Assembly: GCA_030737835.1 (NCBI GenBank)
Contig: CM060856.1
Coordinates: 11,982,777-12,046,776, forward strand
From: Acorus gramineus
Lineage: Eukaryota > Streptophyta > Magnoliopsida > Acorales > Acoraceae
Direction: 5' to 3'
Length of the DNA: 64,000 nt
The notes under the pieces are model-generated. The model made no database searches. It saw only the letters and a program-made list of their open reading frames with translations, and was not told the DNA's origin. Numbering within the stretch: the stretch's first letter is position 1; each line of letters opens with the position of its first letter. Of this stretch, positions 26,768 through 38,850 are shown piece after piece. The position numbers and the translations under genes are program-made.

Positions 26768-27108
26768 CTTTTTAATTTGTTTTTAGGGTTTTGTGAGGGG
26801 GTCTGCGTTTTTGGGGGGGTGTTTTTTTTTTTTTTTTGGCGGACGCGACGCGGGCGGGAATATTTTACGTGTTGTTTTCTCCGGCGAGGAGTTTTTGGAG
26901 ACCTTATTAAAGACCGTTTGATAACACTTAAATAAGATAATTATATTTTTAATTAAGATAAAAATTAAAAAAATATTATTAAACTCATTCTAAAAAAAAA
27001 ATAGATTTAATTAAAATGTTATTCATAATTTTTAATAAAAAATGTTATTTTTTAAAAAACTTAAAAAATATTTTTTTAGAGATTAAATCTATTTAAATCA
27101 TTTTTTCT
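26768..27108. other. upstream flank of NDC1-type gene
   Basis: Presumed promoter and 5' UTR region of the minus-strand NDC1-type gene. It has T/G runs (26820-26839) and a short GC-rich patch (26840-26870), then AT-rich sequence. I see no certain TATA box. Confidence 0.4.
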
Positions 27109-28410
27109 TTAAGGGTTAAAGGCATCTAAGTCCCTACAAATATGAAAAAACCCATATAAATCTCTATTAAAATTGGAACAGATGTACGAGTCCCTGAAAA
27201 CTTAGAAAACCCAATTATCATCCCTGAGTTAAATTTCTATCCAAAATTAACAGAATATTCCCGAAATATTTCATCACATATAATTGTGTAGACATTGAAG
27301 TCCTTATAAACAATCATAAAGATAAATTATTCCCTGCAGAAGATAAAATTGCCCCTAAAAGACTTTTACATTAAATTGTATACACATTCTAAATAATCAT
27401 ATAGATAAATTAGCCCTTGTAAAAGATAAAATTGTCCTTGAAAGATTTTTACATTTAATTGGATAGACCTTATAAACAATCGTAAAGACAAATTGGTTTC
27501 TGTAAAAGACAAAAATACCCCTAAAAGATTTTTACATTTAATTATATAGACATTGCAGTTCTTATAAACAATCATAAAAACAAATAATATAATTTATTTG
27601 TTTTATCTTCTATCTTATTGCTCACACTTCATCTGAAGATCTCAATTTGGATGTAAAAAAAATATTTTAACTGGTAGAATGTATTCTTTTTACCTTTTTG
27701 TTTGTAGGAAAGTAAAAAAAGCGACGTGAGTTTATTAAAATTCTCTTTGCCAGGAATATAAATAAACAATTTTTTTGGAAAATCATGTATAGGTATTTCA
27801 AAGCAAGCAAACACCTTAAAGAACATAGCATTATTCATTCCTTGTTCAGGTAGAGTGTGAGCAGTAGGATAAAAAATGAAAAAATAAATAATTTTTTTTT
27901 ATTATTTGTCTTTATGATTGTTTATAAGTAAATAAGGACTGCAATGTCTACACAATTAAATGTAAAAATTCTTCAGGGGCATTTTTATCTTTTACAGGGA
28001 CCAATTTGTCTTTACGATTATTTATAAGGGCTATAATGTCTATACAATTAAATGTAAAAATCTTTCAGGGACAATTTTTTCTTTTGCAAGAACTAATTTG
28101 TCTTTATGATTGTTTATAGGGACTGTAATGTGTACACGATTTAATGTAAAAGTCTTTCAGGGGTAATTTTATCTTTTGCAGAGATTAATTTGTCTTTATG
28201 ACTATTTATTAAGACTTCAATGTCTTCACAATTATATGTGATGGAATATTTTGGGAATATTCTATTATGTTTGGATGGAAATTTAACTCAGGGATGATAA
28301 TTGGATTTTTTTGAGTTTCCAATAACTCGTACGTCTGTTCCAATTTTAGTAGGGACTTATATGGATTTTTCCATGTTTGTAGGGACTTAGATGTCTTTAA
28401 CCCATAAATT
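27109..28410. mobile_element. large foldback element with ~480-bp inverted arms
   Basis: The left end begins GGGTTAAAGGCATCTAAGTC and the right end is its near-reverse complement (gacttagatgtctttaaccc). The arms match through several hundred bases. Within each arm a ~90-bp subunit repeats, built from tttacatttaattgtatagacattg, cttataaacaatcataaagacaaattag and aaaagataaaattgcccctaaaag. No transposase frame is present, so it is non-autonomous. A diverged relative lies at 43070-43442. Confidence 0.8.
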
Positions 28411-28436
28411 TTATTTTTTAAATAAGAAAAATAATT

Positions 28437-28449
28437 GGGGGGGGGGGGG
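28437..28449. repeat. G13 homopolymer
   Basis: Uninterrupted run of thirteen G just outside the foldback element at 27109-28410. Confidence 0.9.
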
Positions 28450-28579
28450 TGTTATTTTTTTATGTGGCTCATTATTCCGCAAAGATTTCATGTGAAGTAG
28501 AAAAACACCATTTTAAAGGTAAAGATTCCATATTTTGAAAATTTTTACAAATAAAATTTTCAAATTTAAAGATAATCAA

Positions 28580-28965
28580 TCCAACAATCTGACATGGTTG
28601 ATTAACATTGCTACAACCATATGATTTAAAGCTAGCCTAAATGGTTGAGCCAGACTACCAGAGTCCAGTTTGAAAGGATAATGATAGCGACAGCATCACA
28701 TGCAACCTCACAAAACATGTTTTTTTTCTTATGAAATATCTTCTAATTAATCATACATACCCACTTAAACAACAAAAAATTACACGTTTAATCTAACAAA
28801 ACATACACTATTCTTATAAAAAGAACACTAGTATGTGTACAAACTGCCTGCTCCAGCTCACTATATCAGTTCACATTGATTTTCGAGGTTAAGATTAACT
28901 CGCCATATGAAATATCTGAACATATTCCAACAAATAGGCCTCGACATCACTTTTCACGATAACAA
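28580..28965. repeat. displaced copy of the CTNNBL1 3' flank
   Basis: This segment matches 38357-38745 in the same orientation, with small indels. Shared words include aatggttgagccagactacca, acactagtatgtgtacaaac and caaataggcctcgacatcac. The right-hand copy runs into the 3' end of the CTNNBL1 gene, so this looks like a duplicated 3' UTR or flank without the coding part. Confidence 0.8.
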
Positions 28966-29406
28966 TATCTGTCTTTTTTCTTAAAAGAAAGAAAAGAAAA
29001 AGAGTTAGAATGAATTAGCACGGTAAAGATTAGGAAAGATTGATCTTTATAAACAAGTGGAAGCATGGCTCGAGTGCACAGCCGGGGGCAATGGTTGGGA
29101 GGCTAGAAACAATCAATTTTATAACTACTCAAGGATTTTTTTACTCAGGGATTGATTTGGATTTATTTGAGAGTTTCTAACGCGTTCGTTCGATCTCACT
29201 AAAATATAAAGAATTGTATGGATATCAGTTTATATGAATTTCCCCCCCATTTCTCTTCGTCTTTCCATATATTTTCATCATGATATAATGGTGATATTTG
29301 GGAAAAATAAAATCTGGAATACTCACTAGCTCCTCTGATTTGAACTCCATCCAGGCCTCTAATGGTGGCTTTCCTTGGACTGTTTCCATCTGGAATCCAG
29401 TGTAGC

Positions 29407-29524
29407 CTCCCAATCACAGACTCTTACAAGATGGGAGATCCTGCTTTTGAATATGTAATTGTTAGCTCCCAATCACAGACTCTTACAAGATGGGAGATCC
29501 TGCTTTTGAATATGTAATTGTTAG
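29407..29524. repeat. 59-bp direct tandem duplication
   Basis: Two adjacent 59-bp units begin at 29407 and 29466 with ctcccaatcacagactctta and end with tatgtaattgttag. They are identical as far as I can read, implying a very recent event. Confidence 0.9.
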
Positions 29525-29978
29525 GCACATCACTATTTTTGAATAGACAAATGTTAGGACACACAAACTCTCATAGAAAATGTTAAAAATTTCTGATGGC
29601 ATATGTTATGCTTAGGATATGTGTTTGGAGGTTGGTTAGTATTGGCCAGTGTTTTATAATACTAGGAATCACTTCTACTGCTGCTTTGAACTTCTATGAA
29701 TAAAAATTTAGACCATTAACCACAACCCACATTTCACTAATACAAATAACACAAGAAGTTTCGTTGAACTGAGAAATCCATCTGGAAAAAAAAAACCCAT
29801 GGAATTCAAATTATATTTAAATTAAAAAATTATAAACCAAAAAGAAGTGGGGCTACGGAGACTTGTATGTTCACCTAAGATTGATTCTCTGTTAGCTTTA
29901 TTTCAATCTATGAGTCCATAACCTGTTTGATCAATTAATCTGAAAGGCAGGTATCCCAACCCAAGAGGAGGCGAGATC

Positions 29979-31199
29979 CTAGAATAAGTGATCGTTGTTC
30001 CACATGCACTCCCTCTGGACCTCCGCGATCTCCTCCCACCCATCTAGGGCAAAATGAATGGCATCTGATCGCTTCGTTAAAGCCTCCGCCATCGCATCTG
30101 ATCGCTTCGCTAAAGCCTCCGCCATCGCATCTGATCGCTTCGTTAAAGCCTCCGCCATCGCATCTGATCGCTTCATTATAGAGTCCGCCATCGCACCTGA
30201 TCGCTTCATTATAGCCTCCACCGTCGCATCTGATAGCCCCATTATAGAGTCCGCCACATTTGCTTGCTCGTACGATTCAGTCTTTGCCACCTTCTCCTTC
30301 TGGTGGAGCTGCGAGTTTGCCTCTTGAACCTGTTTAAACAGAACACCACGAATGAATTCCAGATTTTCTTAATGACAAATTAACAAATTGTATCATTTGA
30401 GTTCGTAATCAACTGTGGCCTTGCTTAGGAGCTCAGCTTTAGATTTAGCAGTATCCACCATTGCGTTTTGATGTTCTACCTCCTGGATTGTTTCTGCCTT
30501 TGCAACCTCGACCTCAGCCGTCTTTTCCATCTCCGTTGCAAGGTCCGCATTGGCATCAACTATCTCTGTCTCCCTTTTGTTCTCAGATATCTTTGCATCT
30601 GAACACACATACAGCTCTTCCTTCAACCCAATCTCACTTTTCTTCTTCGCCTCCATCACGTCAATCGTCTCCTGGTTCACCTCCTCCATCTGGGTCTTCT
30701 GTCCCAAGTAGGAGAAGTACTTGTGTCCAGGCATGTTGATCAGCTGATTCACATACGCGTTGTATATCAACAGCCCGAACTTCTTAAGCTCTTGCTGGAC
30801 CTTGTCTAACACCTGCGGTTTGAACTCATTGGTGCCTTTGAAGATCTGCTCCATGATCATGGATGCGGCTAGAACGCGTGTTTCTCCCTCGATCACGCCT
30901 TTCACAAGCTCACGAATGTGATTGGAGGGTTTGTCATGGGGGGACATGAGCTTGGCGTACTTAATGAGGCTCTTCTTGTGGTTGTGAGGGCCTATGGTGA
31001 AGATGACAGGGAGGATGAAGGGGAGCTTCTCGGCACTCATGGCCTGGACCTCGAATGTGTGGATCACAGGGGTCAGGTCGAGGACTGTGTAGCTTTGCCC
31101 GAAAAAGATCCAGGCCTTCTTTGTTATCTGAATCTCTTCAATTCCCCAGCCAGTCACGGCTAGGTACTCTGATGGCTTTGCAACACGATATACTGCCAT
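29979..31199 (-). pseudogene. decayed flotillin-like gene with repeat-expanded C-terminus
   Basis: Exon 1 (31199-30393) reads [45 protein letters not shown] and [13 protein letters not shown], the SPFH domain of plant flotillin-like proteins, which scaffold plasma-membrane microdomains. Roughly 37 residues usual for the family after EIG are missing, leaving [13 protein letters not shown]. At the conserved exon 1 end (DYELK) the donor reads AAA|TGATAC instead of GT, giving an in-frame TGA. Exon 2 (30329-29979) has a good acceptor and continues VQEANSQLHQKEK as in flotillins, but the normal C-terminal half is replaced by 11-residue repeats of the DAMAEALTKRS type. A poor in-frame donor at ACA|GTTGAT could rescue splicing. 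Otherwise the product stops after 268 codons. Confidence 0.72.
30061..30258 (-). repeat. 33-bp (11-codon) tandem repeats in flotillin relic
   Basis: Six 33-bp units start at 30061, 30094, 30127, 30160, 30193 and 30226. On the minus strand they encode DAMAEALTKRS and variants (DAMAEALAKRS, GAMADSIMKRS, DATVEAIMKRS). Units near 30061-30160 are almost identical; the others are more diverged. The 11-residue period suits a right-handed (hendecad) coiled coil. Confidence 0.9.
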
Positions 31200-32942
31200 G
31201 TTTGATTCTTGATGCTCCTAAACAATTTCCAAACAAAAGCACTTACACAAAGAAGAAAATATTGTACATCTATGAATGAAATAGGATGGAGAGACGTACC
31301 AAAAAACATTTTATTCAAGAATAAAAAATTTGTTAGCTCACTTTAGTAAATATGAAATCAGATTATTCAACAAAACCAAAGTTATACCTCCACAGCAGAA
31401 GTTGTCAATTATAAAATCAGATACTAGCCAAAGAATGAAATATGAAGATGTTGCTTTTTTTGTGATAAGGTGGGTATATCTATTCCAAATCAAAGGATTT
31501 TAACAGAGTCCAAAATGGGGGAGATTAAAGAGTAAAACAAAGTATGGAAAACCAAAAGAAAGAAAAGCAAAACAGCTCCCTACAAACAATAAACTAGGTA
31601 AACAAGAAATCTACCCAGGTCAAGAAAACAACATATGAAGAGGTTGCTTAAGTCCATATGGCACATCCATTCGAATTTAATAATCTAACCAATTCATACT
31701 CCATCAATATTTATTACAACTAAATAAATAGCTAATCAAATAATCAAATAAAAAAATAACTTGGACCAATAAATAATAACTAAGAGTGTTATACATTCAA
31801 TCTATTTTACAACCCCATCTACAATAAAAAAAGGTCCCTCCTATACATTTTGTTATTGGAGTGTATATTGTGGTAGTGCATATATATAAACTTCACTGAC
31901 ATAATGTATGAAAATTTAGATCTTTTATACTTTAAAAATAATAATAATAATGTTGGTTTATCTAAGTATATACTTTATTTTTTCTAATAGTTTATACTTC
32001 AATGGGCAAGTGAACATTTAAAAAAAAAGGTGAAGGCTGCGTACAGGGTCGATGTTATACTCAATCTTTTCACAATTCCAAATATAGTCCTATAAATATA
32101 GTCTTATATATATCTCAGTAGCCATTTTCATTCACTGTAATAAGACAATTTTTCATATTTCTTTTATAAATAATACAATTTATTATTTCGATAGAGTTTA
32201 TATTTTTTTTAAAAAGGACGGCTTATGTTTAGAACTGAAAATGTGACTTGAATGCAACATTTTCTTTTCCATTAGAAAATGTGTTTTTTTTTTAAAAAAA
32301 ATATTGAGATATAAGAGCATATTTTTCTTTGCTTTGAAAAATAATTTTTTTGGTGTCATACAATATGATAAAATCATATATATTATTATAGCGCAACATG
32401 AGACTGCAGGCTAGGACGTAAAACGGATTAAGCGTAGCAAAATTTTTAATAGAGCGCTGATACACTCAGTCCATTTTACAGCTTGTTTTGCAGTTCCATA
32501 CACTATGATATTGTACTATATACTGCGTTATCATAGTATATGATGTTTTATAATAGCGTATGACGTAAATTTTTTTGTCATTTTTTTAACATGAAAAAAA
32601 TACATAGATGTATCTCAGTATATAATTCATTTCATATAACAACACGAACTTCAATGGAAAAATGTATAATTTTTTTTAAAAAGAAAATCAGTGTGGAGTG
32701 CAACGGGGCAGCTGGACATATCATTTTCCTTTCCAATAACTATTTTTTTTAATAGGAAACTTAGACTATGTAACTTTCAAAAGATGTTATAAGTCTGAAA
32801 CTTGCCTCAAAGCAAGTAGAGGAGGGAGGAGGATAGAGAGTTGAAAGGGAAAACAAGAGCACACCAGCGGTATGCGTCTTATGCTCGAATAACTATTGTT
32901 GCATGAATACTTGTTGGCCTATTGGATCAGCGCACTGGCCCA
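31200..32942. other. AT-rich spacer upstream of the flotillin relic
   Basis: No gene is supported. Two patches (31780-31870 and 32450-32570) share wording like gagtgttatacattcaatctattttacaaccc and have local inverted symmetry, suggesting small decayed MITEs. Confidence 0.45.
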
Positions 32943-34385
32943 GCATGGCGGGCATGCATTCCCCAAACCGCATACCATCTTATTCCCTATCACCATCTGC
33001 ACCCCCCCCCCCCTCTCTCTCTCAAAAGAACCACCACCGATCCATTCCTTCTATGTGACACAAATGACGAACCCCTCACAAAATCCCTAGATCTAAAACA
33101 TTTTTTGTTTCAGGAAAAAGACGTAGAGGTTACCTGGTTTGGTACGACAAACTTTCTTTCTTAAATCAAAGACGTTTTCAACCACCCCGACGATCGACCA
33201 CCACTCACCGGTGCCCGGGCTTCAAGGATTAATTTGGTTGAAATCACTGCCTCCAATTGTGTGAAAAGGGGGATGGGAAACCCTAACAGTTATTTTATAG
33301 GGTTCTCGAACACGTTTACTGGTTCTTAGGCACAAAATTTTAACTAGTAAATGCAAATCAAGCTTACATTCTCAAACTATCCCTTCACAATAAATTTTAA
33401 GGGTTAAAAGACATCAAAGTCCACATGGCGGGCATGCATTCCCCAAACCGCATACCATCTTATTCCCTATCACCATCTGCACCCCCCCCCCCTCTCTCTC
33501 TCTCTCAAAAGAACCACCACCGACCCATTCCTTCTATGTGACACAAATGACAAACCCCTCACAAAATCCCTAGATCTAAAACATATTTTGTTTCAGGAAA
33601 AAGACGTAGAGGTTACCTGGTTTGGTACGACAAACTTTCTTTCTTAAATCAAAGACGTTTTCAACCACCCCGACGATCGATGACCACTCACCGGTGCCCG
33701 GGCTTCAAGGATTAATTTGGTTGAAATCACTCCTCCAATTGTGTGAAAAGGGGGATGGGAAACCCTAACAGTTATTTTATAGGGTTCCTTAACGTGTTTA
33801 CGGGTTCTTAGGCACAAAATTTTAACTGGTAAATGCAAATCAAGCTTACATTCTCAAACTATCCCTTCACAATAAATTTTAAGGGTTAAAAGACATCAAA
33901 GTCCACATGGCGGGCATGCATTCCCCAAACCGCATACCATCTTATTCCCTATCACCATCTGCACCCCCCCCCCTCCTCTCTCTCTCTCAAAAGAACCACC
34001 ACCGATCCATTCCTTCTATGTGACACAAATGACGAACCCCTCACAAAATCCCTAGATCTAAAACATATTTTGTTTCAGGAAAAAGACGTAGAGGTTACCT
34101 GGTTTGGTACGACAAACTTTCTTTCTTAAATCAAAGACGTTTTCAACCACCCCGACGATCGACCACCACTCACCGGTGCCCGGGCTTCAAGGATTAATTT
34201 GGTTGAAATCACTGCCTCCAATTGTGTGAAAAGGGGGATGGGAAACCCTAACAGTTATTTTATAGGGTTCCTTAACGTGTTTACGGGTTCTTAGGCACAA
34301 AATTTTAACTGGTAAATGCAAATCAAGCTTACATTCTCAAACTATCCCTTCACAATAAATTTTAAGGGTTAAAAGACATCAAAGC
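32943..34385. repeat. three-unit ~480-bp tandem array
   Basis: Units begin at about 32944, 33424 and 33906 with catggcgggcatgcattccc, giving periods of 480 and 482 bp. Each contains a C-run followed by a CT microsatellite, the word caccggtgcccgggcttcaa, and ends taagggttaaaagacatcaa. They differ by scattered substitutions and by C/CT run length. A more diverged, shorter relative follows at about 34418-34565. Confidence 0.88.
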
Positions 34386-34417
34386 CCTCCCAGACATAGA
34401 TAATCCTCTATTAATGA

Positions 34418-34565
34418 GGGAGGTTACCTAGTTTGGTCTGACAAATTTGGCAATCAAAGACGTTCTTCGGCAACCGCGACGATTGCCGACCACTCACCGG
34501 TGTCTGGGCTTCACGGGGGATGAGTTTGGTTGGGATCGCCTCGAATCGTGTGAACAAAAAGGGAT
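34418..34565. repeat. diverged partial fourth unit of the ~480-bp array
   Basis: Shares gaggttacct-gtttggt, caaagacgtt, ccactcaccggtg and gggcttca in the order seen in the array units, with many changes. It may represent the older, ancestral sequence from which the array expanded. Confidence 0.65.
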
Positions 34566-34851
34566 TAAGAAACGGAATCTTTTCTATTTAAGGTTTACCT
34601 TACACAAAGGGCCTTGCTACCTTTATTTCTTTAAACTTTGGTCCCTAACTTTATATTTTCTTCACACTTTAGCCCCTTATTTCGAATTGGTTTCAACCCA
34701 AATGGGTGATTGTACCCTCGCATAGCCATAATGAATTTAATAAATTAAATTTAACATGTTAATGTTCTTAACATATTCTTAACGTATTACTTACATTTTG
34801 TTTTTGAATCTTCAATTAGACCAACGTTTTATTTGAATTAATTGATAGTAA

Positions 34852-35868
34852 AATTCAATGTCAAATATATGTTTTTCAACAACACCCACGCACATATAAG
34901 ATGTTCACAAGAGTATACAGGCATATATGAGTTTTTAAGGTTTTTTTTTTTTTCTCTAATCATCATCAAGATATAAATTTATATACTCTTTATTAACAAT
35001 ATCTCAATGTAGATCAATATTTTGGACTTCATACCCAACAATAAAAAAGTAATGAATTTTGGGTGACGGGTTAAATGTCTCTTCTACTAGGAGCGTTGTC
35101 GTCCATATGTATCTTTATTTTAGTTGGTTTTGTTTCCTCTTAATCTCCTATTATCTCTTTCAGAGTTTGTAATCCAATATTAAGTAATTGAATCAGGTAG
35201 CAAATATTTACATTTTCTTCAAAAAAAAAAAAAAAAATCTTTTTGAAGATCCAAAAATATATATAAGAACCCATAAAAAAATCTCAGTTAGACATAAGAA
35301 CTATGGATCTTTTGTTTTGCTAAGTATAATTTTAGCCCATGTTTCATGATGTTTGGTTAGATAGAATAAATCTGAACTATTGAAACTATTAGAGAGAGAG
35401 AGAATCTACTTTTTGAAAACTAATATATAGAAAAAAAAATAAAGCATAACAAAAATAATAATAATCAAAAGGTGAATGATAAGTCTATTCCATCTTATTT
35501 TATTCCATAACCCAACATGCACAAAGTATTAATCGATTTGGATATGTATGAATGAACGTCTTTTTTCCACTTGTATAGATTTAAAAAATTTGAAAATAAT
35601 TACAAATCACTGTAAATCCTTCAATTTTTATTTCTTTTGGCGATCATTGAAGAGAATTAAAAAAAACCATATAATAATAATAAAAAAACCAATAGAGGCA
35701 ACCTCATACAAGAAAAATGAAAAAAAAAGTCACATCACAGTTTAATCCAACATTCTAACATACACACACATAAATGTATGTAATTTCATTAAACCCTCAC
35801 CTTAAAATTGGGAAGAAATATATGAGAGGCGAAGAACTCCAAAGAGACAAAAATAAGGGTCAACAAGT
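34852..35868. repeat. ~1-kb direct duplication, left copy
   Basis: Starts aaattcaatgtcaaatatat and ends gggtcaacaa, matching 37312-38363 in the same orientation with minor indels (for example A-run lengths). It contains the same 64-65-codon chance frame in both copies. No gene is recognised. Confidence 0.85.
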
Positions 35869-36919
35869 GATTGGGATTTTAGGTTTTTGTTTTCATTTTA
35901 TATAGTGTGTATTTATATCGCATAGTACTAATATATCTAAAGTCATTTAAAATTTTTAAAAAAGAATTTCAATAATGATGGATCAAAATTGTACCTTAAT
36001 GAAGACTGGAATGGTTGATCCGCGTTTTCTTTTTTCTTTTTCAGTGAATGATAAATAATGGGGGTCATCCTATATATATAATAGGGGTTTTTAATTTTAG
36101 GTTTCCCACAAACCATCATATTTAGTGATCGATCCATCCCTTCTTCGTATTTAGGTTTTAGTCCACCGATTTAAAGGATAATTCATGGATAAGTCCCTCA
36201 CAGGGACTAAAAAGTAAATTAAATAATTTATGGATAGGCCCCTCTCAGGGACTAAAAAGGAAGTATCATCTAAATCCGGGGATTAAAACCTAAATACGAA
36301 GAAGGGAGGGATCGATCACTAAATATTATGGTTTGTGGGGACTTAAAACTAAAAATCCCTATATAATATCATCACCGATTTGTTAGATCTTTATTAGATA
36401 TTATTTGTTAAATCTTTTTTACTAGATAACATCTAGGTTACTTTTAGTTAAGGGAAAATGACGAAAAAAATCTCTTAAAAATGAGACATGCGAGAAAATT
36501 ATACCTAAAAAAAGTTTTACTTCACAATTTTAGAATATAAAAGACTAACTTACTCTTATATAATTAGATCATTAACATATTACATACCTTTTAATTTCAC
36601 CCTCTTAATTTTGTTATTGTATTTCACATATTCTTATGTAGAATTTTTTTGAATTAATTGATTGTAAAATGGGTGGCTCTATTTGAGTCTCTCAGATTTA
36701 TAAGTAAGCCCCTCTTATTAATAAGCCTCTCAACATTTTTATAACTTAATATAAAAACCCCTCATATATTAACTCCATATTTAAACAATAAATAGGCCCC
36801 TCTCACATCAAACCCTATTTTTTACCCTTTGACTACTCTCCCAAAAACTCGATCTCTCTCACTAATTCGACTTCTCTATATACAAAAATGGATTTTTTTA
36901 TTAATATTTAGCTAATCAA

Positions 36920-36950
<31 letters not shown>

Positions 36951-37311
36951 TTTTGGTGAAAATTGAAATAAACAATTATAAAAAATTATAAAATTTACAT
37001 TGACCATATGCCCAAAAAAAAATTGAAATCCACGTGTGTGTGTGTGTATTCAATTTCAATTGAAGCATACATTGATGTCCAAAATTGAGGCCACATTGAT
37101 GCCCAAGTATAATTCACCTCTTTTATAAATAAATATATAAATAAATAAATTTAAATGAGATGGGGGTTATGCTTATTAAAAGAATTTTAACTAAAGATTT
37201 TACCAAAAAATTGGGCTCACTTATTAGGGGGGGTGTACTTATTAAGAAAATCTAAATGGATCTTTGACAATAAAATCCATTTAAAAGGGGTTTATTTATA
37301 ATGTTGAGGGG
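35869..37311. other. sequence between the ~1-kb duplicates
   Basis: Holds a small foldback (36075-36365), a TA microsatellite (about 36921-36945) and AT-rich DNA. Around 36670-37312 words like cctctcaacatttttat and ttataatgttgagggg suggest another element with short inverted ends. No gene is supported. Confidence 0.5.
36075..36365. mobile_element. small foldback (MITE-like) element
   Basis: Arms of about 105 bp face each other across a ~90-bp centre. The left arm reads atataataggggtttttaat, then agtgatcgatccatccct and cttcgtatttaggtttta. The right arm repeats these as reverse complement, ending aaaaatccctatataat. Near-perfect palindrome; no coding capacity. Confidence 0.8.
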
Positions 37312-38363
37312 AAAATTCAATGTCAAACATATGCTTTTCTACAACACACACATAAGATGTCACAAGAGTATACAAGGCATATATGAGTTTCTACGGTATT
37401 TTTTTTCTCTAATCATCATCAAGATATAAATTTATATACTCTTTATCAATTGTATGTTAAACTCTAATAAAAATTATTAACAATATCTCAATGTAGATCA
37501 ATATTTTGGACTTCATACTCAACAATTAAAAAGTAATGAATTTTGGCCGATGGGTTAGATGCCTCATCTACCCGGGGCACTGTTGTCCATATGTATTTTT
37601 ATTTTAATTGGTTTTATTTTCTCTTAATCCCCCCTTATCCCTTTCAGAATTTGTAATTCAATATTAAGTAATTGATTCAGATAGTAAATATCTACTTTTT
37701 CTTCAAAAAAAAATAATAAAAAAATAAAATCTTTTTGAAGATCCAATAATATATATAAGAACCCATAAAAAAATCTCAATTAGACATAAGAACTATAGAT
37801 CTTTTGTTTTGCTAATTATAATTTTAACCCATGTTTCGTGATGTTTGGTTAGATAGAATAAATCTGAACTATTGAAACTATTAGAGAGAGAGAGAATCTA
37901 TTTTTGAAAACTAATATATAGAAAAAAATAAAAAAATAAAGCATAACAAAAATAATAATAATCAAACGGTGAATGATAAGTCTATTCCATCTTATTTTAT
38001 TCCATAACCCAACATGCACAAAGTATTGATCGATTTGGATATGTATGAATGAAAGATTTTTTTTCCACTTGTATAGATTTAAAAAATTTGAAAATAATTA
38101 CAAATCACTGTAAATCCTTTAATTTTTATTTCTTTTGGCGATCATTGAAGAGAATTAAAAAAAACCATATAATAATAATAAAAAAACCAATAGAGGCAAC
38201 CTCATACAAGAAAAATTTTAAAAAAAGTCACATCACAGTTTAATCCAACATTCTAACATACACACACACATGTATGTAATTTCATTAAACCCTCACCTTG
38301 AAATTGGGAAGGAATATATGAGAGGCGAAGAACTCCAAAGAGACACAAATAAGGGTCAACAAT
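37312..38363. repeat. ~1-kb direct duplication, right copy
   Basis: Right partner of 34852-35868. It ends exactly where the CTNNBL1 3'-flank sequence starts (ggtcaacaatctgaca), so the left copy marks a break in that continuity. Confidence 0.85.
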
Positions 38364-38850
38364 CTGACATAGTTGATTAACATTGCTGCAACCATGGGAT
38401 TGAAAACTAGCCTAAATGGTTGAGCCAGACTACCAGATTCTAGTTTGAAAAGATAATGGTAGAGGCCGCATCGCGTGCAATTTCACAAAGCATGATTTTT
38501 TATGAAATATCATCTAATAAATTATATTATATATACCCACTTAAAACAACAAAACACATACCACAATAGCAAATAAGACAGCACACAACAGCACCGCACT
38601 ATTCTTAAAAAGAACAACACTAGTATGTGTACAAACCGCCTGCTCCAGCTCACTAATTCAGTTCACATTGATTTTCCAGGTTAAGATTAACTCGCCATAT
38701 GAAATAGCTGAACATATTCAAACAAATAGGCCTCGACATCACTTTTCCGATGTCATCAATAATACTGTGAATAAAACACCTCATAGCAGCGGACTTCCCC
38801 TCGGAAAAATCTACAGCCCAGCACCAGCAGAAGATCACAATCCTATAAAA
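38357..38850 (-). other. 3' flank / probable 3' UTR of CTNNBL1
   Basis: Lies directly downstream of the CTNNBL1 stop. The first ~390 bases are duplicated at 28580-28965. No separate gene is supported. Confidence 0.6.

Noticed and set aside
26572-26935. Arginine/glycine-rich plus-strand frames opposite NDC1 exon 1.
   Set aside because: Antisense shadows of a GC-rich exon.
29199-29417. Open frames of 62-72 codons on the minus strand.
   Set aside because: Two overlapping frames with no recognised domain, no matching second exon, and interrupted by the tandem duplication; treated as chance.
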